From NCBI GenBank assembly GCA_030066905.1, contig JASJAR010000006.1, forward strand, positions 121,654 to 185,653: a stretch of 64,000 nucleotides of DNA. Reading direction: 5' to 3'. The translations under genes were made by a program, and so were the position numbers. Of this stretch, positions 27,399 to 36,203 are shown in pieces; position 1 is the stretch's first letter; each line of letters starts with the position of its first letter. This stretch comes from Paracoccaceae bacterium. GTDB taxonomy: Bacteria; Pseudomonadota; Alphaproteobacteria; Rhodobacterales; Rhodobacteraceae. Below the pieces are notes generated by a model. The model saw nothing but the letters and a program-made list of their open reading frames with translations, searched no databases and was not told where the DNA came from.

Positions 27399-29482
27399 GC
27401 GGGGTCCGACTCGGTGTCGATATCGGCGGGACGTTCACCGACATCGCGCTCGAACATCCCGGCAGGCTCTCGACGGTCAAGGTCCTCACCGATCACGCCC
27501 GTCCCGAACGCGCGATCCTCGCCGGGATCGCCGAGGCATGCGGGCGCGCCGGTGTCGCCCGGGGCGATATCGTCGAGGTGATCCACGGCACCACGCTGGT
27601 CACGAACGCGCTGATCGAGCGGCAGGGGGCGCGGCTCGCTTTCGTGACCACCGAAGGCTTCCGCGACGTGATCGAGATGCGTTCGGAGAACCGTTTCGAG
27701 CAATACGACCTCAACCTCGTTCTGCCCGAGCCTCTGGTGCCCCGGAAGGACCGGTTTGTGGCCGTCGAGCGGGTCGGGGCGGACGGCGGGGTTCTCCTGC
27801 CGCTGGCAGAGGCCGAGATCGCGCGGCTCGTGGGCGAGCTCGGGCGCGGCGGCTACGAGGCCGTGGCGGTGGGTTTCCTCCACGCCTATGCCAATCCCGA
27901 CCACGAGCGGCATATGCGCGATGCCCTGCTTGCCGAGTTCCCCGCCCTGTCGGTGTCGATTTCGTCGGAGGTTTCGCCGCAGATGCGGGAACTGCCACGG
28001 TTCAACACGGTCATCGCCAATGCCTATGTCCAGCCGCGGGTCGCGGCCTATCTCGGGCGACTGGCCGAAGCGCTCAGGGGGGCGGGCGTCTCCGCGCCCG
28101 TCTTCATGATGCATTCCGGCGGCGGCCTCATCGGCGTCGAGACGGCTATGGCCCAGCCCGTCCGTCTGCTCGAATCCGGCCCCGCCGGCGGTGCGATCTT
28201 CGCGGCAGGCTACGCGCGGGCCCACGGCATCGAACGGGCGCTGTCGTTCGACATGGGCGGGACGACCGCGAAGATCTGCCTCATCGAAGACGGGACACCG
28301 AAAACCGCAGGCAGCTTCGAGATCGCCCGAACCTACCGGTTCAAGAAAGGCTCGGGCATGGTGGTCTCCACGCCGGTCGTCGAGATGGTCGAGATCGGAG
28401 CGGGCGGCGGGTCCGTCGCGGCGCTCGACAATATGGGCCGCATTTCCGTCGGCCCGCGCTCGGCCGGCTCCGAGCCCGGCCCGGCCTGCTACCGGCAGGG
28501 CGGCACCGAGGCCACGGTTACCGATGCCAACCTCCTACTCGGCCGGCTCGACCCCGAGGGCTTTGCCGGCGGCGCGATCCCGCTCGCCCCCGAACTCGCC
28601 CGCGCCGCCCTCGCTCGGGCCCTCGGCGCGCTCGGCTGCCCGGTGACCGAGGCCGCCTGCGGCGTCGTCGAGATCGTCGACGAGAACATGGCCAACGCCG
28701 CGCGGGTCCATGCCGTCGAGCATGGGCGCGACATCGAGGGCTACACGATGATCGCCTTCGGCGGCGGCGCGCCGCTCCATGCCGCGCGGCTATGCCGGAA
28801 GCTTGGGATCGCCCGGCTCCTGATCCCCCCGGGCGCCGGGGTCGGCTCGGCCATCGGTTTTTTGCGCGCGCCCTTCAGCTACGAGGCCGCGCGCGGGCTC
28901 TTCCAGCGCCTCGACGCCTTCGAGGCCGAGACGGTCAACGCCGTCCTCGGCGAGATGCGCGAGGAGGCCGAGGCGTTCGTCGCACGCGGCGCGGGGGCTG
29001 TGGAGGTCAGTGCCGCGTTGACGGCCCATATGCGCTATGCCGGGCAGGGCTGGGAAATCCCCGTCCGCCTCGGCCCGGTGGCGGCGCTGTCCGACGACCC
29101 CGGACCGCTCCGCGCGGCCTTCACCGACGCCTATGCCCGCCTCTTCGGGCGGACCATCGAGGGCCTTGCGGTGGAGGTGACGAACTGGTCGCTCCGCGTC
29201 GCCGGTCCGACCCCGCCGGTTGCCCCGGTTGCCCCGGTCGCCCCGAGCTCCGCGCCGGCGCTCGCATCCCAAGGCAAAGACCGGCTGCTCGTCGACCCCG
29301 GCGCCCGGCGCGAGGTCAGGGCCGTCGAGGTCGCCCGGGCCGATCTCGCACCGGGGATGGCGGTCGACGGCCCGGCCGTCATCGCCGAAGCCGAGACCTC
29401 CACCATCGTGCCGGACGGCTTCCGGGCGGTCTGCGAAACCGACGGCGTGCTCCATCTCAGCCGCCGGGAGGACCGCCCATGA
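27395..29482 (+). CDS. hyuA: Hydantoinase/5-oxoprolinase subunit A (HyuA)
   Basis: A 695-residue ATP-dependent ring-opening amidohydrolase subunit. The N-terminal GVDIGGTFTDIAL is the nucleotide-binding motif of the acetate kinase/Hsp70-like fold. HGTTLVTNALIERQGARLAFVTTEGFRD and FDMGGTTAKICLIEDG follow in order, as in HyuA and the acetone carboxylase family. It pairs with HyuB encoded next, overlapping by 4 nt. Together they hydrolyse hydantoins or 5-oxoproline-like lactams with ATP. The operon partner is a DAO-type oxidase, so the product may be an N-substituted amino acid that is then oxidised. Confidence 0.92.
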   Translation: MSGVRLGVDIGGTFTDIALEHPGRLSTVKVLTDHARPERAILAGIAEACGRAGVARGDIVEVIHGTTLVTNALIERQGARLAFVTTEGFRDVIEMRSENRFEQYDLNLVLPEPLVPRKDRFVAVERVGADGGVLLPLAEAEIARLVGELGRGGYEAVAVGFLHAYANPDHERHMRDALLAEFPALSVSISSEVSPQMRELPRFNTVIANAYVQPRVAAYLGRLAEALRGAGVSAPVFMMHSGGGLIGVETAMAQPVRLLESGPAGGAIFAAGYARAHGIERALSFDMGGTTAKICLIEDGTPKTAGSFEIARTYRFKKGSGMVVSTPVVEMVEIGAGGGSVAALDNMGRISVGPRSAGSEPGPACYRQGGTEATVTDANLLLGRLDPEGFAGGAIPLAPELARAALARALGALGCPVTEAACGVVEIVDENMANAARVHAVEHGRDIEGYTMIAFGGGAPLHAARLCRKLGIARLLIPPGAGVGSAIGFLRAPFSYEAARGLFQRLDAFEAETVNAVLGEMREEAEAFVARGAGAVEVSAALTAHMRYAGQGWEIPVRLGPVAALSDDPGPLRAAFTDAYARLFGRTIEGLAVEVTNWSLRVAGPTPPVAPVAPVAPSSAPALASQGKDRLLVDPGARREVRAVEVARADLAPGMAVDGPAVIAEAETSTIVPDGFRAVCETDGVLHLSRREDRP

Positions 29483-31167
29483 GCCTTTCGGCCATCGACT
29501 ATCAGATCATGTGGACCCGGCTCATCGCGGTCGTCGAGGAACAGGCCATGACGCTGGTGCGCACGGCCTTCTCGACCTCCGTGCGCGAAGCGGGCGACCT
29601 CTCGGCCGGGCTTTTCGACCGCCAGGCCCGGATGATCGCCCAGGCCGTCACCGGGACCCCGGGCCATGTCAACGCGATGGCCGAAAGCGTCGCCCATTTC
29701 GTGCGCGGGATCGGGCCGCAGAACATCTTCGAGGGCGACGTCTACATCACCAACGACCCCTGGCTCGGCACCGGGCATCTTCACGACATCACGATGGTGA
29801 CCCCGGTGTTCCGGCAGGGCGTCCATATCGGGTACTTCGCCTCGACCGCCCATGTCGTCGATATCGGCGGGCGCGGCTTCGGGCCCGATGCCGGAGAGGT
29901 CTACGAAGAGGGGCTTCTCATCCCGATCTCGAAATTCATCGAGCGCGGGCGGGTCGACGAGACGCTGCTGCGCATCCTCCGCGCGAATGTCCGCACGCCG
30001 GACCAGACCGTCGGCGACATCTATTCGCTCGCCGCCTGCAACGATGCCGGCGAGCGCCGGTTGCAGGCCATGCTCGACGAGTTCGGCGTCGACGTTATCG
30101 ACGGGCTGGCCGATTACATCGTCGACACGAGCGCGAGGGCGACGCGGGCGGCGATCGAGGCCCTCCCGGAGGGGCGGTTCGTCAATGAAATGCGGGTCGA
30201 CGGCTACGATGCGCCCGTCACGATGCGGGTGGCGCTCTCGGTCGACGGCGACCGGCTGGTGGCGGATTTCGCCGGCACGTCGGCGATGAGCGCGTTCGGG
30301 GTGAACGTACCCGAAATCTATACCCGCGCCTATGCGTGCTATGGTCTGAAATGCGCGATTGCGCCCGAGGTGCCGAACAATGCCGGGTCGCTGGCGCCGT
30401 TCGAGATCACCGCGCCCGAGGGCTCGATCCTGGCCGCCACCCGCCCCGCGGCCGTCTCGGTGCGCCACGTTCTGGGGCATCTGGTGCCCGATGTGGTTCT
30501 CGGCGCGCTCCATCGGGCTCTGCCGGACATCGTGCCCGCCGAAGGCGCCTCCGCGCTGTGGAACATCCAGATCAGCGCCCGCCCGGCCGATCCGGCGAGC
30601 CGGCTGCCGCCGGGGGAGGTCCTGATGTTCAACTCCGGAGGCACCGGCGCCCGGCCGTTGCGCGACGGGCTGTCGGCCACCGCCTTTCCCTCCGGCGTAT
30701 CGACGATGAGCGTGGAGGCGACCGAGGCGGTGGGGCCGATCACGGTCTGGCGCAAGGAGCTTCGGCCCGGCTCCGGCGGGGCGGGGCGCCAGCGCGGCGG
30801 GCTCGGCCAGATCATCGAAATCGCGCCCAACGAAGGCTATGAGCTCCACTTCAACGCGATGTTCGACCGGGTCGACAACCCCGCCCGGGGCCGCGAGGGC
30901 GGCGGCCCGGGAGCGCCGGGCAAGGTCGAGCGCGCCGACGGGACGCAGCTTCGCGCCAAGGGCCGGCAGCGGATCGGCGAAGGGGCACGTCTGAAACTCT
31001 CGCTGCCCGGGGGCGGCGGCTACGGCGCGCCCGAAGAGCGGGCCCGCGCCGAGGTGCTGGCCGATCTCGAGGCGGGCTATGTTTCGCCCCGGGAGGCGCG
31101 GGAGGTCTACGGTCTCGACGATGCCGCGCTCGACGCTCTGCAAGCGGAAACGTCCGGCCGCTCTTGA
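29479..31167 (+). CDS. hyuB: Hydantoinase/5-oxoprolinase subunit B (HyuB)
   Basis: A 562-residue partner of HyuA. The family pattern is clear: DYQIMWTRLIAVVEEQAMTLVRTAFST, VREAGDLSAGLFD, PGHVNAMAESVAHF, DVYITNDPWLGTGHLHD, and the glycine-rich C-terminal end SLPGGGGYGAPEERA. Its end carries a dual role: the stop codon lies within the -35 element of the copA promoter. Start ATG at 29479 overlaps the hyuA stop. Confidence 0.93.
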   Translation: MSLSAIDYQIMWTRLIAVVEEQAMTLVRTAFSTSVREAGDLSAGLFDRQARMIAQAVTGTPGHVNAMAESVAHFVRGIGPQNIFEGDVYITNDPWLGTGHLHDITMVTPVFRQGVHIGYFASTAHVVDIGGRGFGPDAGEVYEEGLLIPISKFIERGRVDETLLRILRANVRTPDQTVGDIYSLAACNDAGERRLQAMLDEFGVDVIDGLADYIVDTSARATRAAIEALPEGRFVNEMRVDGYDAPVTMRVALSVDGDRLVADFAGTSAMSAFGVNVPEIYTRAYACYGLKCAIAPEVPNNAGSLAPFEITAPEGSILAATRPAAVSVRHVLGHLVPDVVLGALHRALPDIVPAEGASALWNIQISARPADPASRLPPGEVLMFNSGGTGARPLRDGLSATAFPSGVSTMSVEATEAVGPITVWRKELRPGSGGAGRQRGGLGQIIEIAPNEGYELHFNAMFDRVDNPARGREGGGPGAPGKVERADGTQLRAKGRQRIGEGARLKLSLPGGGGYGAPEERARAEVLADLEAGYVSPREAREVYGLDDAALDALQAETSGRS

Positions 31168-31194
31168 GCTTCCAGTCGCTGGAAGCCCTATATG
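31164..31194 (+). promoter_or_regulatory. CueR-type copA promoter/operator with 19-bp spacer
   Basis: A -35 box TTGAGC (31164-31169) and -10 box TATATG (31189-31194) are separated by 19 bp, the overlong spacing typical of MerR-family promoters. The spacer holds the dyad CTTCCAG-TCG-CTGGAAG, which is the known CueR/copper operator core. It overlaps the end of hyuB and sits directly before copA. Confidence 0.85.
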
Positions 31195-31212
31195 GAGGGC
31201 ATTGCAGATGAG

Positions 31213-33735
31213 ATGAGTCGTCCCATGGGATCCGCCATTGAGTTGACGTTCGGCGTCGAGGGAATGTCCTGCGCAGGTTGCGTGGCCCGTGTCGAACGGG
31301 CGCTGGCCGGTGTCGAGGGTGTCGAGGACGCTTCGGTGAACCTCGCCTCCGAGACGGCCCGCATCCGCGCGGACCGCACCCTGCGGGCGCCCGTCCTCGC
31401 CGGGGCGCTCGATGCGCTCGGCTACCCCGCGCGCACCGCGACGGTCACTTTGAGCGTCCGGTCCATGAGTTGCGCCTCCTGCGCGGGGCGGGTCGAAGCC
31501 GCGCTTCTGGCCGAGCCCGGCGTGGTCTCGGCCTCGGTCAACCTCGCCGCCGAAACCGCGACGGTTGACTATCTCGGCGGGGCCACGACGCCGTCGCACC
31601 TTGCCGACGCGGCGGGTGCTGCCGGCTATCCCGCCAGCGTGGCCGGGGCCGGGGCATCGGCGACCCGGTCCGAACGCCGGGGCGAGGAGGCGGACGCGCT
31701 CCGGCGCCAGGCGCTTCTGGCCGGCGCCCTCGCCCTGCCGGTCTTCGTTCTCGAAATGAGCAGCCATCTCGTTCCCGCCTTCCACATGGCGGTGCATCAG
31801 ACGATCGGGCAGGCCGCCTCCTGGACGATCCAGCTTGTCCTGACGAGCCTTGTGCTCTTCGGCCCCGGCCGGATGTTCTTTCAGAAAGGTATCCCCGCGC
31901 TTTTGAAGGCCGCGCCGGACATGAACAGCCTCGTCGCGGTGGGCACCGGCGCGGCATGGCTCTATTCGGTGATCGCCACGCTCGCGCCGGGCCTCCTGCC
32001 GGCGGAGGTGCGGGCGGTCTATTTCGAGGCGGCCGCCGTGATCGTCGTTCTGATCCTCGTCGGCCGCTGGCTCGAGGCCCGTGCCAAGGGGCGCACCGGG
32101 GCGGCCATCGAGGCCCTTCTGGCGCTCGAACCCCCCACCGCCCGGGTCATCCGCGACGGCCGGACCGAGGTCGTCGACGTCGGCACGCTCGCCGTCGGCG
32201 ATGTGGTTCTTGTGCGCCCCGGCGAGCGCCTGCCGGTCGACGGTGCGGTGATCGAGGGGGCGAGCGCGGTCGACGAAAGCATGGTCACCGGCGAACCGCT
32301 GCCGGTCTCGAAGGCGGCGGGCAGCGTCGTGACCGGCGGGACGGTGAACGGGACCGGAAGCCTCACCCTTCGGGTGTCCCGGACCGGGGCCGACACCACG
32401 CTTGCCCAGATCGTGCGGATGGTCGAGGAGGCCCAGGGCGCGAAACTGCCGATCCAGAACCTCGTCGATCGGGTCACGCTGTGGTTCGTGCCCGCCGTCA
32501 TCGCTCTGGCTCTGCTGACGGTGGCGGCCTGGCTTGCGTTCGGGCCCGACCCCGCGCTCACGCTGGCCCTTGTGGCCGGCGTGTCGGTCCTGATCATCGC
32601 CTGTCCCTGCGCGATGGGGCTGGCGACCCCGACGTCGATCATGGTGGGCACCGGCCGGGCCGCCGAAATGGGGGTGCTCTTCCGCAAGGGGGCCGCACTT
32701 CAGGCGCTGGCGGAGGTCGATACAATCGCCCTCGACAAGACCGGGACCGTGACCGAGGGGCGGCCGGAACTGACCGGCCTCGTCACCGCCCCGGGGTTCG
32801 ACCGGGCGCGTGTGCTGTCGCTTGCCGCCGCCGTCGAAGCCCGCTCCGAACACCCCATCGCCGAGGCGATCCTCAGGGGAGCCCGCGCCGACGGTCTGTC
32901 GCCGCCGGCCGTGGAGGACTTCGCCTCGTTGACGGGGCTCGGGGCCGAAGGCCGGGTCGACGGCCGGCGGGTCGTCATCGGGTCGGGCCGGCTGATGGCG
33001 CGGGAGGGCGTCGAGACCGGCGAGCTCGCGGCGGGCATGGAAGACCAATCGTGCCGGGGGCGCAGCGTTCTCTACCTCGCCGTCGATGGCGCGCCGGCCG
33101 CACGTCTGGCGGTGTCCGACCCGGTGAAGCCGACGAGCGGCGCTGCCATCGCCGCATTGCGGGCCCGGGGCATCGACGTCGCCATGATCACCGGCGACAC
33201 GGCCGAGACGGCGCAATCCATCGCCCAACAGGTGGGGATCGACCGGGTCGTCGCCGGGGTCCTGCCGGACGGCAAGGTCGCCGCCTTGGAGGAACTCCGG
33301 CGCGGCGGTGCGAGGGTCGCGTTCGTTGGCGACGGGATCAACGACGCCCCGGCCCTTGCCGCCGCCGATGTCGGCATTGCCATCGGCACCGGCACCGATA
33401 TCGCCATCGAGGCGGCCGATGTGGTGCTGATGTCGGGCGACCTTCAGGGCGTGGTGAACGCGGTTGCGGTCTCGCAGCGGACGATGGCGAACATTCGCCA
33501 GAACCTCGTCTGGGCCTTCGGCTACAATGCGGCGCTGCTTCCGGTGGCGGCCGGCGTGCTCTATCCGGCCTTTGGGGTGTTGCTGTCGCCGATCTTCGCC
33601 GCCGGGGCGATGGCGTTGTCCTCGGTTTCGGTGGTGACCAACGCGCTGAGGCTGCGGCGGGTCGCACCGGCACTTGCTGTGAAGGGCGGCGGCTGGGCTT
33701 CCAGCGCCCGCACCGCGCCGCAGCCGGCGGAATGA
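31213..33735 (+). CDS. copA: Copper-exporting P1B-type ATPase CopA
   Basis: An 840-residue inner-membrane Cu(I) exporter. Two heavy-metal-binding domains lie at the N-terminus (GMSCAGC with C20 and C23, and SMSCASC near residue 88). Transport landmarks are CPC in [15 protein letters not shown], the phosphorylated Asp in [15 protein letters not shown], the SEHP nucleotide-binding motif, and [11 protein letters not shown]. An upstream in-frame ATG at 31192 lies inside the -10 box of the CueR-type promoter, so it cannot be the start of a message from that promoter; 31213 or 31225 is more likely. cueR follows by 13 bp. Confidence 0.93.
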   Translation: MSRPMGSAIELTFGVEGMSCAGCVARVERALAGVEGVEDASVNLASETARIRADRTLRAPVLAGALDALGYPARTATVTLSVRSMSCASCAGRVEAALLAEPGVVSASVNLAAETATVDYLGGATTPSHLADAAGAAGYPASVAGAGASATRSERRGEEADALRRQALLAGALALPVFVLEMSSHLVPAFHMAVHQTIGQAASWTIQLVLTSLVLFGPGRMFFQKGIPALLKAAPDMNSLVAVGTGAAWLYSVIATLAPGLLPAEVRAVYFEAAAVIVVLILVGRWLEARAKGRTGAAIEALLALEPPTARVIRDGRTEVVDVGTLAVGDVVLVRPGERLPVDGAVIEGASAVDESMVTGEPLPVSKAAGSVVTGGTVNGTGSLTLRVSRTGADTTLAQIVRMVEEAQGAKLPIQNLVDRVTLWFVPAVIALALLTVAAWLAFGPDPALTLALVAGVSVLIIACPCAMGLATPTSIMVGTGRAAEMGVLFRKGAALQALAEVDTIALDKTGTVTEGRPELTGLVTAPGFDRARVLSLAAAVEARSEHPIAEAILRGARADGLSPPAVEDFASLTGLGAEGRVDGRRVVIGSGRLMAREGVETGELAAGMEDQSCRGRSVLYLAVDGAPAARLAVSDPVKPTSGAAIAALRARGIDVAMITGDTAETAQSIAQQVGIDRVVAGVLPDGKVAALEELRRGGARVAFVGDGINDAPALAAADVGIAIGTGTDIAIEAADVVLMSGDLQGVVNAVAVSQRTMANIRQNLVWAFGYNAALLPVAAGVLYPAFGVLLSPIFAAGAMALSSVSVVTNALRLRRVAPALAVKGGGWASSARTAPQPAE

Positions 33736-33748
33736 GGGGAGAGGCGGG

Positions 33749-34141
33749 ATGAACATCGGCGACGTGGCGGCGCGGTCGGGGCTGCCGGCGAAGACGATCC
33801 GCTACTACGAGGAGATCGGTCTCATCCGTCCCCGGCGCAGTGCCAACGGCTACCGGAGCTTCGCCGAGGGCGACCTCCACAAACTCGCCTTCCTCGGCCG
33901 GGCGCGGACCCTGGGATTTTCCATCGAGGATTGCCGCACGCTCTTGGGGCTCTACGAGGACGAGGGCCGCGAAAGCGCGCAGGTCAAGGCGATTGCCGAA
34001 GAGCACCTCGAGGCCATCGACGCCAAGATCGCCCAGCTTCAGCAGATGCGCCGGACCCTCGCGCACCTCGTGGCGACCTGCCACGGAGACGACCGGCCCG
34101 ACTGCCCGATCCTCAGCGACCTGGCGGGGCAGGAGGTTTGA
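33749..34141 (+). CDS. cueR: Copper-responsive MerR-family regulator CueR
   Basis: A 130-residue MerR-type regulator. The N-terminal helix-turn-helix and wing are NIGDVAARSGLPAKTIRYYEEIGL, followed by a long dimerisation helix. Cu(I) ligands are C111 and C119 in CHGDDRPDC, the CueR-type metal loop. It should activate the copA promoter by realigning the 19-bp spacer, and it lies in the same operon, so it amplifies its own supply on copper exposure. Confidence 0.93.
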   Translation: MNIGDVAARSGLPAKTIRYYEEIGLIRPRRSANGYRSFAEGDLHKLAFLGRARTLGFSIEDCRTLLGLYEDEGRESAQVKAIAEEHLEAIDAKIAQLQQMRRTLAHLVATCHGDDRPDCPILSDLAGQEV

Positions 34142-34329
34142 GTGCCGGCCGGCCGTCGGCGGGTTCCGACCTTGGTCGGGCCTTTGGGCATGTGCCGGCG
34201 TGTCAGGGCCGTACCCGCCCCGTACCGCGATGAGCGGGTGCGCTTCAGGGGCTCTGGGTCCCCCGGATCGCGTCCGGGGCAGGCGAGGTCGCGCCCGGGA
34301 CGGGTATTCCTGCCAGTCGTCGCCGCCCC

Positions 34330-34555
34330 CACCGCACGGTGGTCCTACCCTCCGTCAACCTTTCCGGGCGATACCTTCCCCCGCGATGCGCATCGCCAGA
34401 CGGCCCTCGGGCCGTCCCGGACCCGGGCAAAAACCGGCCCGGGGCGGTACCCGGTGACAGTGGATCCACTGCTTCACGTCTTGGCTCCTCCATACCCCGC
34501 CATAACGGCAGCCCCAGACCGCCCCCGGAAACGCCCGGGCCGGCGGCAGAAGGCG
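34330..34555 (+). repeat. 226-bp palindrome-rich intergenic repeat, copy 1
   Basis: Nearly the same as 43359-43584, in the same orientation. It is a mosaic of perfect palindromes: CACCGCACGGTG, GCGATGCGCATCGC, CGGCCC-T/C-GGGCCG and GTGGATCCAC. A paired-hairpin repeat follows about 75 bp later in both places. No open frame is shared in a way that suggests a protein. Confidence 0.85.
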
Positions 34556-34630
34556 TCGGCGCCGTTTGTAGTGACGGGCAGGAGCCTTGGTCCTGGCCTG
34601 AGGCGGACATTGGTCTGCGCCCGAAAGTCA

Positions 34631-34714
34631 TAGCGAAACACGCCCCGGACGTGATCCGGGGCCCCGATCCACCGGGGTGCAAAGCCTTTCGAGGTCCCGG
34701 GTCAAGCCCGGGAC
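34631..34714 (+). repeat. Dispersed paired-hairpin repeat, copy in importer upstream region
   Basis: Two hairpins, CCCCGGA-CGTGA-TCCGGGG and TCCCGGG-TCAAG-CCCGGGA, joined by a GCCCCGATCCACCGG-type linker. The linker and flanks are conserved with the copies at 43.2 and 43.7 kb, so it is more than chance GC pairing. Confidence 0.8.
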
Positions 34715-35072
34715 GGGGGTTGCGTCAGTCATCGGCGGGGTGACGAATACCCCCGGAAGACGAGAGCGCACCTCCGCCCTTTTCGCAGCAAGTTGCCCCT
34801 TCCCCTCAACCCCGCCTCACCGCCTGCCGGACCCTTGCGCGGCTCGTCCGGGCTTGCCGGCCCCACGGGCCGTTGGTACTAAGGGCGTTGTCTGCATCCC
34901 AGACCGTCCGAGGGGCCCGTTCGGTCCGAAAGGACAGGGGCTGCCGCAGTCGAACTGAGAGGGAGCAGGGTGGCGGTCGAATTCTCGTTCAAGGCCGAAC
35001 TTTCGCGGGCGGGCGCCGGTCCGTCCGGCGGGTCGGTCCGCCGCTCTGGCCAACAGACGCCCAAAAAATCAG

Positions 35073-35145
35073 CAGGCATGCCGTCCATTGCGTAGGAAAT
35101 GGACGGCCCAACGCCGGGCGGGAGGAACCGCCCGGGCCATGCTTG
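35073..35145 (+). ncRNA. Possible three-way-junction leader RNA (candidate regulatory RNA)
   Basis: Three helices can form together. P1 pairs CAGGCATG (35073-35080) with CATGCTTG (35138-35145), one G-U. P2 is a perfect 9-bp stem, CCGTCCATT (35081-35089) with AATGGACGG (35098-35106). P3 is a perfect 8-bp stem, CCGGGCGG (35114-35121) with CCGCCCGG (35128-35135), with a GAGGAA loop. Junction linkers are CCCAACG and GC. The element ends 51 nt before the start codon of the binding-protein gene. The fold was found by hand. I cannot match it to a known riboswitch; NMT1-associated RNAs that sense xanthine or urate are known in this group of bacteria and are the first comparison to make. Confidence 0.5.
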
Positions 35146-35196
35146 AGAACTTCCAGCGCCTGGCCTCAGGTCAGGCATCAACAGCGCGAGGATGAT

Positions 35197-36195
35197 ATGA
35201 CGAAGCGAGTTACTGTGTTTTGTGCGGCTGCCACCGCGCTCGTCGGTGCGGGGCAGGCCGCGACCGCCCAGGACCTCACCGAAGTGACCTTCGGCACCAA
35301 CTGGGTCGCCCAGGCCGAACACGGCGGATTCTACCAATCGGTCGCCGACGGCACCTACGAGGCCTGCGGGCTCGACGTGACGATCCTGCCCGGCGGCCCC
35401 CAGGTCAACAACACCGCCCTGATGCTCGCCGGCCGAATCGAATTCTTCATGGGCGGCCATCTCGACGCCTATTTCGCCGTCCAGGAGGGCCTGCCGCTCG
35501 TTAACGTGATGGCGTCCTTCCAAAAGGACCCCCAGGTCATCATGTCCCACCCCGGCAAGGTCGAGAGCTTCGAGGAGCTGAAAGACCTCACCATGATCGT
35601 GCAGGATGCCGCGACCTATTATGAGTGGATGAAGGCGGCCTACGGCTTCAACGACGAACAGCGCCAGCCCTACACGTTCAACTCCGCGCCCTTCATCGTC
35701 AATGAGGACGCCGCGCAGCAGGGCTATCTGTCCTCCGAACCCTACGCCATCGCCCAGGAAACCGGCTGGGCGCCGGACGTGTGGCTGATCGCGGATGCGG
35801 GCTACAACGCCTATTCGACCACGATCCAGACCCGTCAGGACGTGATCGACGAGCAACCCGAGGTGGTGAAATGCTTCGTCGAGGGCTCGATCCTCGGCTG
35901 GTACAACTACCTTTACGGCGACAACGCCGCGGCCAACGCCCTCATCCTCGCCGACAACCCCGACATGACCCAGGACAAGATCGATTTCGCCATCGCGGCG
36001 ATGATCGAGCAGGGGATCGTGGACTCGGGCGATGCGCTGGAACTGGGAGTCGGCGCGATGACCGATGAGCGCTCGGAATCGTTCTACAACGATATGGTCG
36101 AAGCCGGCGTTCTACCCGAAGGTCTCGACTTTGCAAAGGCTTACGACCTGAGCTTCATCAACCAGGGCCTCGGCCTCGAACTTCGCCCGGAGTAA
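35197..36195 (+). CDS. NMT1/THI5-type ABC transporter substrate-binding protein
   Basis: A 332-residue periplasmic binding protein with a signal peptide (VTVFCAAATALVGAGQAATA). Mature sequence starts EVTFGTNWVAQAEHGGFYQSVADGTYEACGLDVTILPGGPQVNN, the standard opening of the SsuA/ThiY/NMT1 group, which binds pyrimidines, HMP precursors, sulfonates, riboflavin or nitrogen heterocycles. It leads a nine-gene unit with ATPase, permease, an amidohydrolase and several oxidoreductases. The ATG at 35197 follows GAGGATGAT. A possible structured leader RNA lies just upstream. Confidence 0.9.
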   Translation: MTKRVTVFCAAATALVGAGQAATAQDLTEVTFGTNWVAQAEHGGFYQSVADGTYEACGLDVTILPGGPQVNNTALMLAGRIEFFMGGHLDAYFAVQEGLPLVNVMASFQKDPQVIMSHPGKVESFEELKDLTMIVQDAATYYEWMKAAYGFNDEQRQPYTFNSAPFIVNEDAAQQGYLSSEPYAIAQETGWAPDVWLIADAGYNAYSTTIQTRQDVIDEQPEVVKCFVEGSILGWYNYLYGDNAAANALILADNPDMTQDKIDFAIAAMIEQGIVDSGDALELGVGAMTDERSESFYNDMVEAGVLPEGLDFAKAYDLSFINQGLGLELRPE

Positions 36196-36203
36196 GCTCC
36201 ACC

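Larger units (their letters stand above)
34142..35196. other. Long intergenic region: composite repeats and structured leader
   Basis: About 1.05 kb without a credible gene. From left to right: a partial paired-hairpin repeat (about 34261-34304), the 226-bp palindrome-rich repeat (34330-34555), a full paired-hairpin repeat (34631-34714), an unremarkable stretch, then a structured leader (35073-35145) before the importer operon. A 3-4 bp helix with a GAAA tetraloop is visible near 34924 (GGTCC-GAAA-GGAC). Confidence 0.6.

Noticed and set aside
29131..33756. Very long open frame on the minus strand (about 1540 codons) opposite hyuA, hyuB and copA
   Set aside because: It mirrors the GC-rich coding of three well-supported genes on the plus strand. 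Its translation is rich in Arg, Gly, His and Pro with no domain.
35073..35145. Assignment of the leader RNA to the TPP, purine or guanidine riboswitch classes
   Set aside because: The conserved bases that I know for those classes (such as CUGAGA for TPP or ACGR loops for guanidine-II) are not there. Left as an unassigned structured RNA.
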